Assembly (NCBI GenBank): GCA_902826605.1
Contig: CADEFM010000014.1
Span: 81,531 to 145,530, forward strand
Direction of reading: 5' to 3'
DNA: 64,000 nucleotides
From: an uncultured Acidobacteriota bacterium
GTDB lineage: Bacteria; Acidobacteriota; Terriglobia; Bryobacterales; Bryobacteraceae
The notes below the pieces were generated by a model. It did no database searches. It was not told the DNA's origin and saw only the letters and a list, made by a program, of their open reading frames with translations. The translations under genes were made by a program, and so were the position numbers. Of the stretch, positions 45,568 to 54,210 are shown in pieces; position 1 is the first letter of the stretch; each line of letters starts with the position of its first letter.

Positions 45568-48122
45568 TCGGCGGCTTCCTCCCTCAAAGCTTCCGCGCGA
45601 ATCTCACCAATACGGCAGAGCGAAGCAAAATGGCACAGCTTGCAAGCGCCCGTGCGAGGATCGGCGTCCGCATGTCCGAGCCGGTAATTCGTCGCCAGCG
45701 TGTCGAGCGCTTCGCGCCACGCAGGAATGTTTTGAGCCGCGGATTCATCCAGAATCAGCTTCGTTGCGCGCGGCACCAGCTTCGCAAAGGCGATTTCCTG
45801 CACCTCGCGGACGCTGGTGATGGCATAAAGGGGCAACTGCGGCGCTTCGGGACGCACGCCTTGCCACATCGATTCCTTAACGTTGGCGGAGGTCTTGTAA
45901 TCGATGATTACGTGCCCACCGGTAGCCTCATATCGATCCACGCGGTCAGCACGGATGATGAGAGCCAAACCGCCGGAGCAAACGGGTTCCTCGTGCTCGT
46001 TTTGCACCACTATGAACGGCTTACGATCTCGTTCGAGCCGCAGCCATTCTTCCATCAACGCGCTCAATCGCGCTTCCTCCAGTTCGCGGAAGCGCATTGC
46101 GCCCGTGCCTTCTTTCCTGCGGCCCAAACCTTCTTCAAGCGCATGCCCGATGCTGACATCCACGGCCTGGGCGCGCTCGCCGTCCGTCAATTGGACCAGT
46201 GCGGCGTGCGTTTTTACCTGATTCCAAAAGTGCTCTAAGGCCTTATGGACCACACTCCCGCGCTCCAATGGTGAAATGCCCAACGGAGGCTCACCCAGCT
46301 CTCGCGCTCCTAAGCGGAAAGCCGCGAAGGCCTGGAACGGGCAGGCCGCCTGACGCTCCAGCAATTTCGTCCCGCCGCTTTGTGGCGTGCCCTCCGGCAG
46401 CACGGACGCCTGTCCCCACGCGCATTCTTCCAGGTCCACGCCGGAGGCAAACACACGCTGAAGAATGGACTGACCAGGTAGAAACGCGTCGTCCAGTTTG
46501 GGAATGTTTTCCAACAGAGGACTCACTCGCAACGTTTCATCCACTGCATTCATCGGCGAACTGAATATCACCTCCGGCGCTGATGCCCGCAGCCGTTCTG
46601 TAGTAGCGCGGGCAAATTCGAATTCGTGTTCCGGCAAGCAATGCGGCATCCGCATCTGGCGTTGCAGTGCGAGCGGCAAAAACGGATGGGGTTTGGCGGA
46701 AGCAGGCCACGCGCCCGCGTGGAGCCCAGCCACCCATAACGCGTCAAAGCGCGCGCCGGCGGAGTCGGCTATATCCAAGATCTGAACAGGCGCATCCGGC
46801 TCGATCGAGGCGAATGGGCTGCCGGCGGCCATTCTCCGTAAGCGCTCTACTGCTTGCGGCAGCGTCAAATCGGGGATAACCAAATCCAGACGAGCGAATG
46901 CGGAGAGCAAGTTCTTCCAGTGTTCTAGTTCCCGCTGTTCGATGGATGAAAGAACTTCTTTTTCCTCTAGCCACCGGCCGGCCGAAACCATTTTCGAAAA
47001 TGTGCTGCTCCATTGCCCGGGCCGTTGCCGCTCAGGCAAGCTCCGTACCAGTTCCGCGAGTTCGGGGAAGCATTGCCGCATGACATCGAGATGAATCGAG
47101 ACGCGATCCGCACCTTGCCGCCGGAGCCGATAGTCCAGATCGATGCGACCACCGGTGGCGATCCTTACAAAGGGCGTGCGCAGGAGCATGCCCGCTTCCG
47201 GCAGTGTTAGCGCATCCGTCAGTCCCAGCATCAGCAGCGCGGACGAAATTAAGGGGACATCCGCGGAAGACGTTCCCCGGAAGATATGAAACGCACGGGG
47301 CGCGGAGCGCTCGAAGTGGAGAGACGGATGCAGCACGTCATCGAAAATCCGCTGGGCCACCGCGGCAACTCCCGCTAAGCCGTGCACGATAACGCCGATG
47401 CGCAGACCCGGCGATGCCTCCAGCCGCTGGCGCGCCCACCATGCAGCCGCGGTGAGCTCCGCGTTCATATCGGCACATTCCACGCGGCAGGCGCGGGAGG
47501 GAATTTGCGGATCGGGCCGGCTTACCGTGCCTAGTTCTCGACACAGACGAGCGACGGCTGGGGGAGGGTCGTCGAATCCCACCGTGGTCACATCCCCACG
47601 TGCTGTCCGCCCTCCCATGGCGAATTGTTTCGCCAGCACGCCCGGCAATTCACTCCGCGTGATCCATCCGTTTTGGTTCAGGCGTATCTGTACAGCCCGC
47701 ATCCAACCCAGGAATGCTTCACAGTCGGCCGACCAATCGAAATCGCGCCCATGCAACGGAGCCTCCCAGGCATGCAGCAGGTCCCAAGCGGCAGCAGCCG
47801 CGGCAGCCGTTTGCGGGATATTCAGCAGAACATCGTCGGCGTGAGAAGCACGAATGGAGTCTTCCCATAGAACCTGCTCCTGCGCGGAATCAAGGAGCAC
47901 TGGCGTGTTTACGGGCTCCGAAAAGACGCGTTCCTGCCAAGTGCGCCGCAGCCAACCGTCCAGCGAGACAATATCGGGCGAGGCCCACGCGCGCTCGCCG
48001 AGCAGCTGATGTTCGGCGTCGTACTGACGGTGTAACTCCCGACTGAGCCACGAAGTAGCGGCGACGATGGTAGCGGAAGAATTCGTCAACGCTTTCGAGG
48101 ATAGCCTGTCTTGTGGCTTCAT
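45564..48122 (-). CDS. AddB-like PD-(D/E)XK nuclease subunit with Fe-S cysteines
   Basis: An 852-residue partner of the AddA-like helicase. The N-terminal part is helicase-like without a Walker A, as in AddB. The C-terminal part has a RecB-type nuclease: GSVVHKALEHFW, VDRYEATGG then VIIDYKTS (the D...DxK site). Four cysteines, one in RQAACPFQAFAAFRLG and three in CKLCHFASLC, match the iron-sulfur staple of AddB nucleases. It is best described as a TIGR03623-like or AddB-like protein. The gene is coupled to the helicase by a 4-nt overlap. Confidence 0.85.
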   Translation of the reverse strand: MKPQDRLSSKALTNSSATIVAATSWLSRELHRQYDAEHQLLGERAWASPDIVSLDGWLRRTWQERVFSEPVNTPVLLDSAQEQVLWEDSIRASHADDVLLNIPQTAAAAAAAWDLLHAWEAPLHGRDFDWSADCEAFLGWMRAVQIRLNQNGWITRSELPGVLAKQFAMGGRTARGDVTTVGFDDPPPAVARLCRELGTVSRPDPQIPSRACRVECADMNAELTAAAWWARQRLEASPGLRIGVIVHGLAGVAAVAQRIFDDVLHPSLHFERSAPRAFHIFRGTSSADVPLISSALLMLGLTDALTLPEAGMLLRTPFVRIATGGRIDLDYRLRRQGADRVSIHLDVMRQCFPELAELVRSLPERQRPGQWSSTFSKMVSAGRWLEEKEVLSSIEQRELEHWKNLLSAFARLDLVIPDLTLPQAVERLRRMAAGSPFASIEPDAPVQILDIADSAGARFDALWVAGLHAGAWPASAKPHPFLPLALQRQMRMPHCLPEHEFEFARATTERLRASAPEVIFSSPMNAVDETLRVSPLLENIPKLDDAFLPGQSILQRVFASGVDLEECAWGQASVLPEGTPQSGGTKLLERQAACPFQAFAAFRLGARELGEPPLGISPLERGSVVHKALEHFWNQVKTHAALVQLTDGERAQAVDVSIGHALEEGLGRRKEGTGAMRFRELEEARLSALMEEWLRLERDRKPFIVVQNEHEEPVCSGGLALIIRADRVDRYEATGGHVIIDYKTSANVKESMWQGVRPEAPQLPLYAITSVREVQEIAFAKLVPRATKLILDESAAQNIPAWREALDTLATNYRLGHADADPRTGACKLCHFASLCRIGEIRAEALREEAAE

Positions 48123-48182
48123 GGCACGGCGAGACTAGATCTAAGGCAGGACGTTTAGTGGCATTGTGAGGGCAAAGTCGTG

Positions 48183-49136
48183 ATGTCCAAACGTTCTCGA
48201 TTGGATTTCAAACCGACCCACTACCGGGCATCACACTGGTATACACTGAAAGTGTTCAATGGGAGGTGGGTCTTCTCGAGTAGCCTTCTCCACGGTTCTG
48301 GACATCGTCTTGTTTGGTCCGGCATCGCCCGCCGCGCGGCGGCTAAGGGCATTCACGGCCTGATCGACCCTCTGTTAACGCTCGTCTTTCCGGAAGATTG
48401 CCGGATATGCGGCGCTTCCCTGAAAACAATTTCGCGCGTTCCTGTTTGTGACCGCTGTCTTAGTGAACCGCAACCCTTGTGCGCCGAATATGCTTGCTCG
48501 GCGTGCCGGATGCCCTTCGTCAGCGCCTTCCCATTAGACGAAACGGGCCGCTGTTCGCTGTGCCGGCTGGGTCTGCTGAACTTCGACGCGGTATACAGCT
48601 ACGGTTCCTATGCAGGCACCCTGCGCACGCTGGTGCACCTGCTGAAGTTCGAGAAAATGCACACGCTCGCGCGCCCCTTGAGCGGGTTGATCCTGCGGAT
48701 GCTGCCACGCGAGCAGCGGTTTGATTTCATCGTGCCGGTGCCACTGCACTGGTGGCGGCGGAAGCAGCGAGGGTTCAATCAATCCGAATTGCTAGCCAAG
48801 GAAATTGGGGCGCGCTGGAATGCGCCCGTGGCGCACGCACTCCGGCGAGTGCGCGCTACCACACCGCAAACCGGGTTGACCAACGCCAAACGCCGCGCGA
48901 ATCTGCGTGGCGCGTTCCAGACGGCGAGCAAGTTCGCGAAGGGTGCGCTGCAGGACACCCGGATATTGTTAGTGGACGACGTGATCACTACCGGAACGTC
49001 GGCCGCCGCATGCGCCGCGGTCCTCAAGCGCGCAGGCGCGGCGCACGTCGCTGTAGCCGCCGTCGCGCGCACCGACCGGCGCTTGGATCTTCCTATTTTT
49101 GCCCTATCTACAGCCGCCGCAGGAGGGAATTCGTGA
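48183..49136 (+). CDS. comF: ComF family phosphoribosyltransferase-like protein
   Basis: A 317-residue protein with an N-terminal double zinc-finger region (CRIC, CDRC, CSAC, CSLC) and a C-terminal PRTase domain with the PRPP-binding loop LLVDDVITTGTSAAAC and an FNQSELLAKE stretch. ComF members take part in DNA uptake or recombination. The first 50 residues are unusual for the family and may reflect an upstream start choice; GAGG precedes the ATG by about 10 nt. The GTG of the HNH gene overlaps the stop. Confidence 0.88.
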   Translation: MSKRSRLDFKPTHYRASHWYTLKVFNGRWVFSSSLLHGSGHRLVWSGIARRAAAKGIHGLIDPLLTLVFPEDCRICGASLKTISRVPVCDRCLSEPQPLCAEYACSACRMPFVSAFPLDETGRCSLCRLGLLNFDAVYSYGSYAGTLRTLVHLLKFEKMHTLARPLSGLILRMLPREQRFDFIVPVPLHWWRRKQRGFNQSELLAKEIGARWNAPVAHALRRVRATTPQTGLTNAKRRANLRGAFQTASKFAKGALQDTRILLVDDVITTGTSAAACAAVLKRAGAAHVAVAAVARTDRRLDLPIFALSTAAAGGNS

Positions 49137-49669
49137 TCGCAACCCATCAGCAGGACCGTCTGCACCGGCCCGTGCTGGTTTTGAACGCCAGCTATGAACC
49201 CATCAACGTCTGTGCTGCCCGACGCGCGCTGGTGCTGGTGCTGAAGGGCGTTGCCGCGCCGGAAGAAAATGCCGCGATGCATGTGCATTCCGCCCATCAC
49301 GCCGTGCGCGTGCCCAGCGTGATCCGGCTGCTGGAATACCGCCGCATTCCCATGCAGGCGCGGTCGTTATCCCGAAAAAATATTCTGATGCGAGACCGTT
49401 ATACGTGCCAGTATTGCCAGCGCGCATTCGGTTCGAATGAGCTGACGCTGGATCACGTGATGCCGCGCTCACGCGCGGGGGAAACCGCTTGGGAGAATCT
49501 GGTGGCCTGCTGCCATGCCTGCAATAACAAGAAAGGCAGCCGCACACCGGAAGAAGCCGGCATGCGTTTGGCGCGCGCTCCACGCCCTTTCAGCCTGCAT
49601 ACCAGCCGCCACCTAATTCGTCTGCTAGGCAAGAGCGATGATCAGTGGCGCAAATATCTTTTCTATTAG
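49133..49669 (+). CDS. HNH endonuclease
   Basis: A 178-residue protein. The N-terminal LVLNASYEPINVCAARRALVLVL region (split here) is a conserved family start, and the HNH site is CQYC, LDHVMPRSRAG and ENLVACCHACNNKKGSRTP. The GTG at 49133 has a perfect AGGAGG 6 nt upstream and overlaps the comF stop by 4 nt. Members of this group are widespread, chromosomally conserved and of unknown role; DNA repair or processing is likely given the comF and AddAB-like neighbours. Confidence 0.9.
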   Translation: MIATHQQDRLHRPVLVLNASYEPINVCAARRALVLVLKGVAAPEENAAMHVHSAHHAVRVPSVIRLLEYRRIPMQARSLSRKNILMRDRYTCQYCQRAFGSNELTLDHVMPRSRAGETAWENLVACCHACNNKKGSRTPEEAGMRLARAPRPFSLHTSRHLIRLLGKSDDQWRKYLFY

Positions 49670-49713
49670 ATGTCGTGGCACAATGAGAGCTTCGCCCGCA
49701 CGCCCCCACATTC

Positions 49714-50451
49714 ATGGCAGAGACGCTCTCGATTGTTATCCCGGCATATAACGAAGAACAGCGGCTGCCTCCCTCCCTTGATCGGATCTTTACATATGCA
49801 CCGCGTTGTCCTATTCCGATTCAAGAAATTTTAGTGGTGGACGACGGCTCGCGCGATGGAACCGCCGGGATGATTGAAGCCGGAGTCAGGAGCGGTAAAT
49901 ATCCGGGCCTGCTGCGCGTGATTCGTAATCCCGGCAACCGCGGCAAGGGCTACGCGGTAAGGAACGGAATGGCGCACGCCACGGGCAGCTGGGTGCTCTC
50001 GACCGATGCGGATCTTTCTTCCCCAATTGAAGAAGTGGCCAAACTGGTGGAAGCGGCACGCAAACATCATGCGGTGGTGGCGATAGGATCACGGGCTCTC
50101 GACCGTTCTCTGGTGAAAACGCATCAGCCATTTTGGCGGGAATACGCGGGCCGCGCGTTCAACCTGGCGATGCGCAACATCACGGGGTTGCCGTTTCTGG
50201 ACACGCAGTGCGGTTTCAAACTGTTTCATGGGGACGCCGCCCGCCAGATTTTTCCGCGCCAGGTGGAAGACGGTTTCAGCTTCGACGTGGAAGATCTGGT
50301 GATAGCGCAGACCTTGGGGTTCCCCATGGTGGAAGTCCCGGTGGAGTGGAGCGACGTGCAAGGCACGAAGGTGAGCCTGCTGCAGGGTGTGAAATCCTTC
50401 ACGGATCTTGCTCGTATTCGCGGCCGCGCCCTGGCTGGACGCTATAATTGA
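49714..50451 (+). CDS. GT2 family glycosyltransferase (dolichol/undecaprenyl-phosphate type)
   Basis: A 245-residue GT-A fold enzyme. Motifs: SIVIPAYNEEQRLPPSL at the N-terminus, VVDDGSRDGT and STDADLSSPIEE (DxD-type metal site), then LDTQCGFKLFHGDAA in the middle. The closest resemblance is to dolichyl-phosphate glucose/mannose synthases such as ALG5. There are no C-terminal TM helices. It may glycosylate undecaprenyl phosphate for envelope glycans; the following DegT aminotransferase fits a nucleotide-sugar or glycan context. Confidence 0.9.
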   Translation: MAETLSIVIPAYNEEQRLPPSLDRIFTYAPRCPIPIQEILVVDDGSRDGTAGMIEAGVRSGKYPGLLRVIRNPGNRGKGYAVRNGMAHATGSWVLSTDADLSSPIEEVAKLVEAARKHHAVVAIGSRALDRSLVKTHQPFWREYAGRAFNLAMRNITGLPFLDTQCGFKLFHGDAARQIFPRQVEDGFSFDVEDLVIAQTLGFPMVEVPVEWSDVQGTKVSLLQGVKSFTDLARIRGRALAGRYN

Positions 50452-50498
50452 GGGGACAGTCTTTCCTCAACAATTTTGTCCCTTAGTTTTACACCTGC

Positions 50499-51599
50499 AT
50501 GATCCCCTACGCCGACCTCAAAGCGCAGTACCTCGCCCTGAAGCCTGAAATTCTCGCGGCCGTCGAGCGGGTGCTGGAAAATAGCGCCTTCATATTAGGC
50601 AGTGAAGTAGAAGCGTTTGAAAACGAATTCGCCGCGCATCAAAAGGCTCGCCACGCCATCGGGGTAAATTCCGGAACCAGCGCCCTGCATCTGGCGCTTT
50701 TGGCGGCTGGAATCGGCCCGGGCGATGAAGTGATCACGGTTCCGTTCACTTTTGTCGCCTCCGTGGCGGCCATCCTGTATACGGGCGCGCGGCCTGTATA
50801 CGTGGATATCGATCCGTTCAGCTTTAACATGGATCCGGCATTGATCGAGCGCGCCATCACCCCTCGCACGAAGGCTATCCTTCCGGTTCATCTTTACGGC
50901 CAGTCCGCGGACATGGATCCGATCCTCGAAATCGCGCGGCGCCACAAACTGGTGGTGATCGAAGACGCCTGCCAGGCTCACGGCGCGGAGTACAAAGGCC
51001 AGCGCGTCGGCGCACTCGGCGACATCGGATGCTTCAGTTTCTATCCCGCGAAGAACCTGGGAGCGGCGGGTGAGGGCGGCTGCGTCGTAACCAATCGAGA
51101 CGATCTGGCGGCCAAGGTCCGGAGTCTGCGCAACTGGGGACAGAAAGACCGTTACATTTACGAGGATCGCGGCTACAATTATCGTCTGGAGGGCATGCAG
51201 GCGGCCATTCTGCGAGTGAAACTGAAGCACCTGGAAGCTTGGACGGAGGCGCGCCGCAGCAGAGCGTCGCTCTACCGCCGGGAACTGAAAGGTGCGGACG
51301 TGCAAGCCCCGCAGGAAATGCCCTACGCTCGTCATGTCTATCACGTGTTTGCAATTACCAGTCCGCGCCGCGAAGAACTGCGGCAGGCGCTGACCAGCAA
51401 GGGAGTGCAAACGGCGGTGCACTATCCGGTCCCCGTCCATCTGCACGACGTCTATCGCGATCCCGCATTCCCCGCCGGTTCCCTCCCCGTTTCCGAAGAA
51501 GCTGCGCGGCATGTTCTGTGCCTCCCGATTTACCCCGAGCTGCCGGATGCATCTGTCTGGGAGGTCGCTGGGCTGTTGAGATCCATGCGTCTAAAATGA
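50499..51599 (+). CDS. DegT/DnrJ/EryC1/StrS sugar aminotransferase
   Basis: A 366-residue PLP enzyme that aminates keto-sugar nucleotides. The N-terminus YADLKAQYLALKPEI is typical. VNSGTSALHLAL binds the cofactor, Asp156 lies in VIEDACQAHGAE, and the PLP lysine is Lys185 in FSFYPAKNLGAAGEGG. The substrate sugar is undetermined. It follows the GT2 gene by 47 nt on the same strand, suggesting joint use in synthesis of an amino-sugar-containing glycan. Confidence 0.93.
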   Translation: MIPYADLKAQYLALKPEILAAVERVLENSAFILGSEVEAFENEFAAHQKARHAIGVNSGTSALHLALLAAGIGPGDEVITVPFTFVASVAAILYTGARPVYVDIDPFSFNMDPALIERAITPRTKAILPVHLYGQSADMDPILEIARRHKLVVIEDACQAHGAEYKGQRVGALGDIGCFSFYPAKNLGAAGEGGCVVTNRDDLAAKVRSLRNWGQKDRYIYEDRGYNYRLEGMQAAILRVKLKHLEAWTEARRSRASLYRRELKGADVQAPQEMPYARHVYHVFAITSPRREELRQALTSKGVQTAVHYPVPVHLHDVYRDPAFPAGSLPVSEEAARHVLCLPIYPELPDASVWEVAGLLRSMRLK

Positions 51600-52010
51600 A
51601 AATTGCCCGGTGATATACTACAAGACTCATTCAACAGTCTGGGCGAGGTGGATACGGTGAAGGTTCAGCGAAAATCTGAAGCGCCCGGAGCGATGATAAA
51701 GTTCTCCAACGAACTATCATTCGTGATGCACGTTCGCACACCTTGAACGCCCACATTTCGCGTATGGAACCAGCGTCCAAGTGCATACCGCCGCACCATA
51801 CCAATACTTATTGTTGACTACGTGGCCCGCGCATTTTCGGGCTGTGCTCATTGGACGGCCGGGAGAAAGGACCGGGGGTGATTGACGATGGCATCCTCCG
51901 AGAGTTGATCGAGTCCGCTATCCCACGGATTATCAACGTGTACACCCGGAAGGGAAGGTTCTGACGGCGGCCAGAAGGTGCACACAATACTCAGTGCCGC
52001 TGCTGATCCT
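51600..52010. other. intergenic region upstream of the first PQQ dehydrogenase
   Basis: No complete gene. On the + strand 51818-51964 is open, and its end reads as plausible protein (DDGILRELIESAIPRIINVY then TRKGRF and a stop), so it may be a degraded gene end. A possible GTG at 51878 has no clear ribosome site. Confidence 0.35.
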
Positions 52011-52066
52011 GCGATATGATACTCAATGCAGGAACCCAGGTTAGAAGTTCAGGAAGGATCAAACGG
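52011..52066 (+). promoter_or_regulatory. conserved leader of PQQ dehydrogenase copy 1
   Basis: Starts with gcgatatgat, containing a TATGAT -10-like hexamer, and ends with an AGGAAGGAT ribosome site before the ATG. The same block, at almost the same distance (56-58 bp) from the start codon, precedes copies 2 and 3. No -35 could be placed. Confidence 0.5.
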
Positions 52067-53938
52067 ATGCGCGCCTCGTTGTTGCTATCGATTGTGAGCT
52101 TGATGCTGCCAGCGCTGTGCGCGCAAAACGATTGGCCGTCGTATGCACATGACCCTGGAGGTCAGCGTTATTCGCCGCTGAAGCAGATCAATGCGACGAA
52201 CGTGTCGAAGCTGGTACCTGCCTGGAGTTACCAGATGAAGAAGGAAGGTCAGCCCTTCCGGTTGAGCCAGTCGATCCCAATCATGGCGAATGGCGTTTTA
52301 TACGTGGGCTATCCCTACAACCACGTGGCTGCGCTGGAATCCGAAACCGGCAAGGTGTTGTGGGAGTTTACGGGAAAATCGATAGATCAAAATCGAATGA
52401 ATCTGGGTTCCATGCGTAGCCTAGCCTATTGGCCGGGCGACAAACAGACACCTCCCCAGATTGTGTTTGGCACCCCGGACGGCGAACTCTATTCCATCAA
52501 CGCGAAGACCGGCAAACCCAATCCGGGATTCGGCAAAGAAGGCGTGGTGAATCTGAGAACGCCCGAGATCATGAATGGCTTTCCGAACATCCATTACGGC
52601 CTAAATTCCGCGCCGTTTATCTACAAGAATCTGGTATTCACGGGTGCACACAATATCGACGAGACGGGATCCAAAGGACCCGCGGGCGATGTGCGCGCAT
52701 GGGATCTGCGGAGCGGGAAACTGGTATGGACCTTCCATACTGTGCCGAGGCCCGGCGAGATGGGTCACGAAACCTGGCTGGGAGATTCGTGGAAAAGAAT
52801 GTCCGGTGCGAACGTGTGGACTTTTTTCAGTGTGGACGCGGAGCGTGGAATTCTGTACATGCCGCTAGGGTCCGTCAACAATGATTACTATGGCACGGAC
52901 CGCCCGGGACCGAACTTGTTCTCCAGCTCCATCGTAGCCGTCGATGCGGAGACAGGGAAACTGAAATGGTATTTTCAAGCCACCCATCACGATATCTGGG
53001 ATTACGACATGCCAGTGCCGCCGATATTATTCGATGTCGTCAAAGACGGCAAGAGGATTCCCGCTGTGGGGGCGATGAACAAACTCAGTCTGCTTTTCAT
53101 CCTGGACCGTCTGACGGGAGAGCCGATTTTCGGTGTAGAGGAGCGTCCAGTTCCGAAAGGCGATGTCGCCGGTGAATGGTACTCTCCGACGCAGCCATTC
53201 CCCGTCAAGCCTCCGCCATTGACCCGGCTGAGCTTCAAGTATCCGGATGATATCGCGAAGGTTACGCCAGAGCATGAAGCGGCCTGCCGCGTGCTACTGG
53301 AAAAAGTAGGTGGTGGTCGCAACCGTGGACCGTACACACCGTATTCCGCGGAGGGAGCACTGGTGATGCCTTTTAATTTGGGAGGTGCAACCTGGAGTGG
53401 TGGAGCGTTCGATCCGACGCTGGGATACTACATCATCAATACTACCGATTCGGGAGAAATAGGCTCGATTCAGGCTCAGACCGAGGACCCTCGTGGTCCG
53501 GCAGAGTCCCCCAGATTGTTTGGACGTCCTCCCCGTAGTGGACCTAACGTTTCGACTAGAACGGGTGGATCGCTCTCTGTTAACGGTTGGCCATGCTGGC
53601 AGCCCCCATGGGGCAGGTTGACGGCAATCAATGTGAACACGGGCGACATTGCCTGGCAGATACCGTTTGGCACGACAGAAGGAGTTCCATCTGGGATCAA
53701 GACAGGCTCTCCCAGCTTAGGTGGCGGCCCGATGACGACGGCCTCCGGTCTAACCTTTATTGGAGCTGCCCGAGATGGTATGTTCCGCGCCTTCGATTCA
53801 AAGACGGGCACGGAGTTGTGGAGCATCAAGACTCCAGACGTCGCTCACGCGAACCCAATTTCGTACATGGGCAAAGACGGAAAGCAATATATCGCCATCG
53901 CCGCCGGTTCCACCTTCGTGACCTATAAGTTGCCCTGA
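52067..53938 (+). CDS. exported PQQ dehydrogenase, array copy 1
   Basis: A 623-residue exported PQQ beta-propeller protein. The signal peptide MRASLLLSIVSLMLPALCAQ precedes NDWPSYAHDPGGQRYSPL, the classic entry to a quinoprotein propeller; W-motif blades follow (AALESETGKVLWEF, AWDLRSGKLVWTFH, FDSKTGTELWSIK). No CxxCH heme motif is present, so electrons must go to a separate acceptor. The start at 52067 fits the signal peptide and an AAGGAT ribosome site; the open frame extends back to 52016. Substrate unknown; sugar or alcohol oxidation in the periplasm is expected. Confidence 0.92.
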   Translation: MRASLLLSIVSLMLPALCAQNDWPSYAHDPGGQRYSPLKQINATNVSKLVPAWSYQMKKEGQPFRLSQSIPIMANGVLYVGYPYNHVAALESETGKVLWEFTGKSIDQNRMNLGSMRSLAYWPGDKQTPPQIVFGTPDGELYSINAKTGKPNPGFGKEGVVNLRTPEIMNGFPNIHYGLNSAPFIYKNLVFTGAHNIDETGSKGPAGDVRAWDLRSGKLVWTFHTVPRPGEMGHETWLGDSWKRMSGANVWTFFSVDAERGILYMPLGSVNNDYYGTDRPGPNLFSSSIVAVDAETGKLKWYFQATHHDIWDYDMPVPPILFDVVKDGKRIPAVGAMNKLSLLFILDRLTGEPIFGVEERPVPKGDVAGEWYSPTQPFPVKPPPLTRLSFKYPDDIAKVTPEHEAACRVLLEKVGGGRNRGPYTPYSAEGALVMPFNLGGATWSGGAFDPTLGYYIINTTDSGEIGSIQAQTEDPRGPAESPRLFGRPPRSGPNVSTRTGGSLSVNGWPCWQPPWGRLTAINVNTGDIAWQIPFGTTEGVPSGIKTGSPSLGGGPMTTASGLTFIGAARDGMFRAFDSKTGTELWSIKTPDVAHANPISYMGKDGKQYIAIAAGSTFVTYKLP

Positions 53939-54043
53939 TTCTAGGTTGTCGTCTGGGCGACGACCAGAACTGGTTCGGAAGCACTGCTTGTGATTGCGGA
54001 ACACCGTATAGCAAAAATATTCAAACCATCTGAAACAAAATCA

Positions 54044-54095
54044 GATATACGGTCAGATGAAGAACAGCAAACGGGTAGGATTATTGGCCTACGTG
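54044..54095 (+). pseudogene. 5' remnant of an IS3-type transposase gene
   Basis: A 52-bp stretch that is about 77% identical (40/52) to 56717-56768, the start of the transposase remnant on the other side of the molybdenum enzyme gene. From the ATG at 54057 it reads MKNSKRVGLLAYVSAIT, similar to MKYGRCAGLLTFVTGSV there. The rest of the transposase is absent. Confidence 0.5.
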
Positions 54096-54210
54096 TCTGC
54101 TATCACGTTCGCCCACACGGTAGGCCTGCCTTCCGCAGCGCATTTCAGTCACCGATATATTATTCTTGGAACAATGATGCGTGGCACGGAGCCTAACGCG
54201 GAGGTGTGAC

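Noticed and set aside
53948..53964. gtcgtc/gacgac hairpin just after PQQ copy 1
   Set aside because: Only a 6-bp stem and no T-tract; could be a weak terminator but evidence is insufficient.
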